A stretch of 6,491 bases of DNA from ANME-2 cluster archaeon (lineage in GTDB: Archaea; Halobacteriota; Methanosarcinia; Methanosarcinales; Methanocomedenaceae): the NCBI GenBank assembly GCA_023544495.1, contig JAMJFV010000064.1, forward strand, positions 3,385 through 9,875, read 5' to 3'. Both the position numbers and the translations under genes were made by a program. The notes below the pieces were generated by a model. It saw nothing but the letters and a program-made list of their open reading frames with translations. It did not search any database and was not told the DNA's origin. Below are positions 4,199 to 6,491 of the stretch, in pieces (position 1 is the first letter of the stretch; every line of letters begins with the position of its first letter).

Positions 4199-5530
4199 AT
4201 GGCAGACAATTCCAGACCAGAACCCCCGGACGGCTTCCTTGAAGTAACAGTGGACATGGACATCAGGGATACCCATTTCATCTACACCCAGACCACTGAT
4301 GGTTCAAAGAAGACACTGGACTACGACTACAAGCGGTGCAACGGCTGCGGGATATGTATCGATATATGCCCGGTCAAGGCTATAGAGGCAGGCCCTCTCA
4401 TAGAGATAGCTACTGGTATGGATGCACCTCCGGTCATTATCGACCAGACAAAGTGCACCTTTTGCGGTATGTGTGCTTCCTTTTGTCCGGTGAAGGCTGT
4501 ACGGATGGATGTTGATGGTGAGGATATACTGGAGATAGAGGATTATCCCAGGCTTGACTCAAAAGTGATCATCAACGAGAAGTGCCTGCCGTGTTTATTG
4601 TGCGAGAAAGCCTGTCCCGAAGATGCCATGAAACTGGAACTCACGTTTCCCACCAAGGAAGAAGTGGCACCCTTCAAGGAAGGGCAGGAGGGCGAGATCT
4701 CCGTGGACATGAACAGGTGCAACTTCTGCGGGTTGTGCGCTCCTCTGTGTCCTGCTTTCGTGCTGGTTGAGCGCGAGCCCACACCAGATAATCCTGTACC
4801 GTTCCAGGACCTGCTTGTTGACCTGGACAAATGCGACTATTGTAAGATATGTGAGGATTTTTGTCCCGAACATGCAATCAAGGTCAAAGGGAAATTGGAG
4901 GCAGAGGTGCCCAAGATTTCGGGTACTCTTGCAATTGATGACGACAAGTGCACCCGGTGCGGCTGGTGCAGGGAAGTGTGCCCTTACGAAGCTGTTGAGA
5001 TAGTGAAACCCTTTGAAGGGGATATTGAACTAATAGAAAAGAACCTGGTCGAGTGCGACCCCCTCGGATGCCATGGTTGTTTTAATGTGTGCCCGTCCCA
5101 TGCCTGGTACGTGCCACCTGATAAGAAGATAGACGTCGTAAAGGACTTATGTATCTATTGCGGGGCATGTGAGAAGGCCTGCCATGTCCGTGCCATCGGT
5201 GTGGACCGGACTGCGGTAAAGCATACTCCTGTGAAGGGCCTGCCATGGTCTGTCCAGTGGAATGATGCTATCGATACAATTCATACCGGGCAGCGTACCA
5301 GACCTGATACCGCGCGCAGGATAAAGATGGAGAATGTAGGTATCCCACGCCCTGAGGTGCATGAGATAGCCACCCGCGAGGGGCACGAACATCTGGATGA
5401 GATCCGATCCAGGCTGGACGAACTGCTGCCCATGCTGGGGGATGCCAAAGTGAGATTTGAGTGGGAAAAGAACCATAGCGGGTCGGTGAGGAAACGGGTT
5501 AAAAAACTCACATCAGAGTCCGAGCCATAG
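4199..5530 (+). CDS. fwdF: Polyferredoxin with eight [4Fe-4S] motifs, FwdF/FmdF-like
   Basis: A 443-residue soluble iron-sulfur protein. Eight cysteine motifs are visible: 47-57, 86-96, 129-139, 174-184, 212-222, 251-261, 286-298 and 318-328. Six or seven have the CxxCxxCxxxCP form. The seventh is spaced CxxxxCxxCxxxCP, and the eighth ends in Cys-His instead of Cys-Pro. Eight clusters in this layout, with a GEDILEIEDYPR linker after the second, is the pattern of FwdF, the electron-carrying subunit of formylmethanofuran dehydrogenase, which reduces CO2 to formylmethanofuran (or runs in reverse) in methanogens and methanotrophic archaea. About 110 residues without cysteine motifs follow the last cluster; they are charged and partly helical, and end in a basic KRVKKL stretch. 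No other fwd subunit is in the window, so the partner is unknown. MvhB-type polyferredoxin is an alternative, but that family has more clusters. The start is supported by the TATA box. Confidence 0.85.
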   Translation: MADNSRPEPPDGFLEVTVDMDIRDTHFIYTQTTDGSKKTLDYDYKRCNGCGICIDICPVKAIEAGPLIEIATGMDAPPVIIDQTKCTFCGMCASFCPVKAVRMDVDGEDILEIEDYPRLDSKVIINEKCLPCLLCEKACPEDAMKLELTFPTKEEVAPFKEGQEGEISVDMNRCNFCGLCAPLCPAFVLVEREPTPDNPVPFQDLLVDLDKCDYCKICEDFCPEHAIKVKGKLEAEVPKISGTLAIDDDKCTRCGWCREVCPYEAVEIVKPFEGDIELIEKNLVECDPLGCHGCFNVCPSHAWYVPPDKKIDVVKDLCIYCGACEKACHVRAIGVDRTAVKHTPVKGLPWSVQWNDAIDTIHTGQRTRPDTARRIKMENVGIPRPEVHEIATREGHEHLDEIRSRLDELLPMLGDAKVRFEWEKNHSGSVRKRVKKLTSESEP

Positions 5531-5593
5531 CTGCATCACCCTCAGGTGCATTCCAAAATAGTTAAGCATTCTATATCCAGTCATAGGGGCTGA

Positions 5594-6491
5594 ATGAATC
5601 AAGTAGAAGGTTTTGACCTTACCCGCACCGGAGTGACCGATAAACAATACATCCTGGGCAGGCGTGATAAGGGCACGCGGCAGGGTGTGCTCAGGGTGGG
5701 CAGGTATCTTGCCATTGACGGCTCTACCGGTTCTGATGTGTATGTGGACTGTCTGAAACCCCATGCAGTGCTGATATGCGGCAAACGAGGGTACGGAAAG
5801 TCATACACCATGGGCACGCTGGTTGAGGAACTGGCACAGCAGCGGTCTCCTGTCTCAGATAACATTGCTTCGGTTATAATCGATAGTATGGGTATCTTCT
5901 GGACTCTTGGGTATGCCAACACAAAAGAAGAGCAGATATTATCCGGCTGGAACCTTAAGCCAGAAGCACAGGATGTTCAGGTGTTCGTCCCGGAAAATAA
6001 CCTTGAGGCATATCGCACTATGGGAATCGATGCCACCCCTCTGTCCATCCCTATCAGTGACCTCTCTGGTTCGGACTGGTGTTCCCTGTTTGACGTGAGT
6101 CCGGTCCATCCCCTTGGCATTATGCTCATCAGGACCGTGCAGCACTTGAAGGAAGATGCAAGTGTGTACTCTCTTAATGATCTGCTGGAGTGTATCCGGA
6201 ACGATGTCCATGCACACTCAGATACAAAACAGGCAGCATGCAATTACCTTAGCGCTGCTGCAAAATGGGGAATATTTGAAAAGGAAGGTTCCGGGCTCCA
6301 TGATGTCATCAGGCCGGGCAGGACCGCAATAATAGATATCAGCAGTTTACCTGATACTGCGATCCGGTCAATGGTAGTGGGAATACTTGCCAGGCGCATC
6401 TACCAGGAACGACTGCCGGCCCGCCGCCAGTATGAGATCAACAGCATCACAGGCGGGCAGGTCACAACCATGCCCATGGTCTGGATGTTCA
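5594..6491 (+). CDS. HerA/DUF87-like P-loop ATPase, N-terminal part (runs off right edge)
   Basis: The frame is open from ATG 5594 to the window end (299 codons seen). An in-frame TGA immediately before the ATG fixes it as the first possible start, and AGGGG (5585-5589) is the likely ribosome binding site. Residues 22-55 form a short strand-rich lead-in. CGKRGYGKSYTMG (62-74) holds the Walker A motif GxxGxGKS. SVIIDSMGIFW (93-103) matches the conserved strand and DPxG-like loop of HerA/DUF87 ATPases, and GRTAIIDISSLPD followed by VVGILARRIYQER is the region usually just before Walker B. The window stops at MVWMF, where the family normally continues with an acidic DEAH-like motif. HerA proteins are hexameric DNA translocases working with NurA in end resection, but related DUF87 ATPases have other roles. 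The gene starts 63 bases after the polyferredoxin, so an operon is possible. Confidence 0.85.
   Translation, partial: MNQVEGFDLTRTGVTDKQYILGRRDKGTRQGVLRVGRYLAIDGSTGSDVYVDCLKPHAVLICGKRGYGKSYTMGTLVEELAQQRSPVSDNIASVIIDSMGIFWTLGYANTKEEQILSGWNLKPEAQDVQVFVPENNLEAYRTMGIDATPLSIPISDLSGSDWCSLFDVSPVHPLGIMLIRTVQHLKEDASVYSLNDLLECIRNDVHAHSDTKQAACNYLSAAAKWGIFEKEGSGLHDVIRPGRTAIIDISSLPDTAIRSMVVGILARRIYQERLPARRQYEINSITGGQVTTMPMVWMF

Noticed and set aside
4543..5511. Several minus-strand and alternate-frame open frames inside the polyferredoxin gene
   Set aside because: They are shadows of a gene with eight intact cysteine motifs; none has its own start signals.
5599..6243. Minus-strand frames opposite the ATPase gene and a short plus-strand frame at 5907-6098
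   Set aside because: The sense frame from 5594 is continuous to the window end with a Walker A motif and ATPase family motifs, so these are shadows.

Overview
The window looks archaeal, most likely from a methanogen or methanotrophic relative (Methanosarcinales/ANME-like). The reasons are an eight-cluster polyferredoxin of the formylmethanofuran dehydrogenase F (FwdF) type, a HerA/DUF87-like ATPase, archaeal TATA boxes (for example TTTATATA about 30 bases before the polyferredoxin start), and a DUF1670-type helix-turn-helix fragment. The lineage is inferred from gene content only.

The window falls into two contrasting parts. From 1 to about 4030 everything recognisable is on the minus strand, and most of it is decayed. 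The left edge holds the first 60 codons of GDP-mannose 4,6-dehydratase (gmd). At 1713-2804 there is an intact UDP-N-acetylglucosamine 2-epimerase (wecB). Both enzymes make activated sugars for surface polysaccharide or protein glycosylation. On both sides of the intact epimerase lie broken 5' ends (512-835 and 2810-3061) of a different epimerase paralog, whose N-terminus carries a QFIKCAP motif. Between gmd and wecB about 1.5 kb has no intact gene. It holds the first remnant and a ladder of diverged direct repeats, including a near-identical 34-base hairpin present twice.

Upstream of this (3100-3929, still minus strand) is a row of gene fragments. There is a VapBC-type toxin-antitoxin locus broken by a one-base frameshift and an internal deletion, a piece of a DUF1670-like DNA-binding protein, and the first 74 codons of an acyl-CoA synthetase. 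The synthetase fragment runs directly into the DUF1670 piece.

From 4199 the strand switches to plus and the DNA becomes compact and apparently functional. A 443-residue polyferredoxin with eight [4Fe-4S] motifs is followed 63 bases later by a HerA/DUF87-like ATPase, which runs off the right edge just before its expected second acidic motif. The pair could be co-transcribed, but no functional link is evident.

No rRNA, tRNA, CRISPR array or complete insertion sequence was seen. The most notable material is the decay pattern itself (paralog fragments, chimeric junction, toxin-antitoxin scar, repeated hairpin) and the orphan FwdF-like polyferredoxin with a long C-terminal extension.
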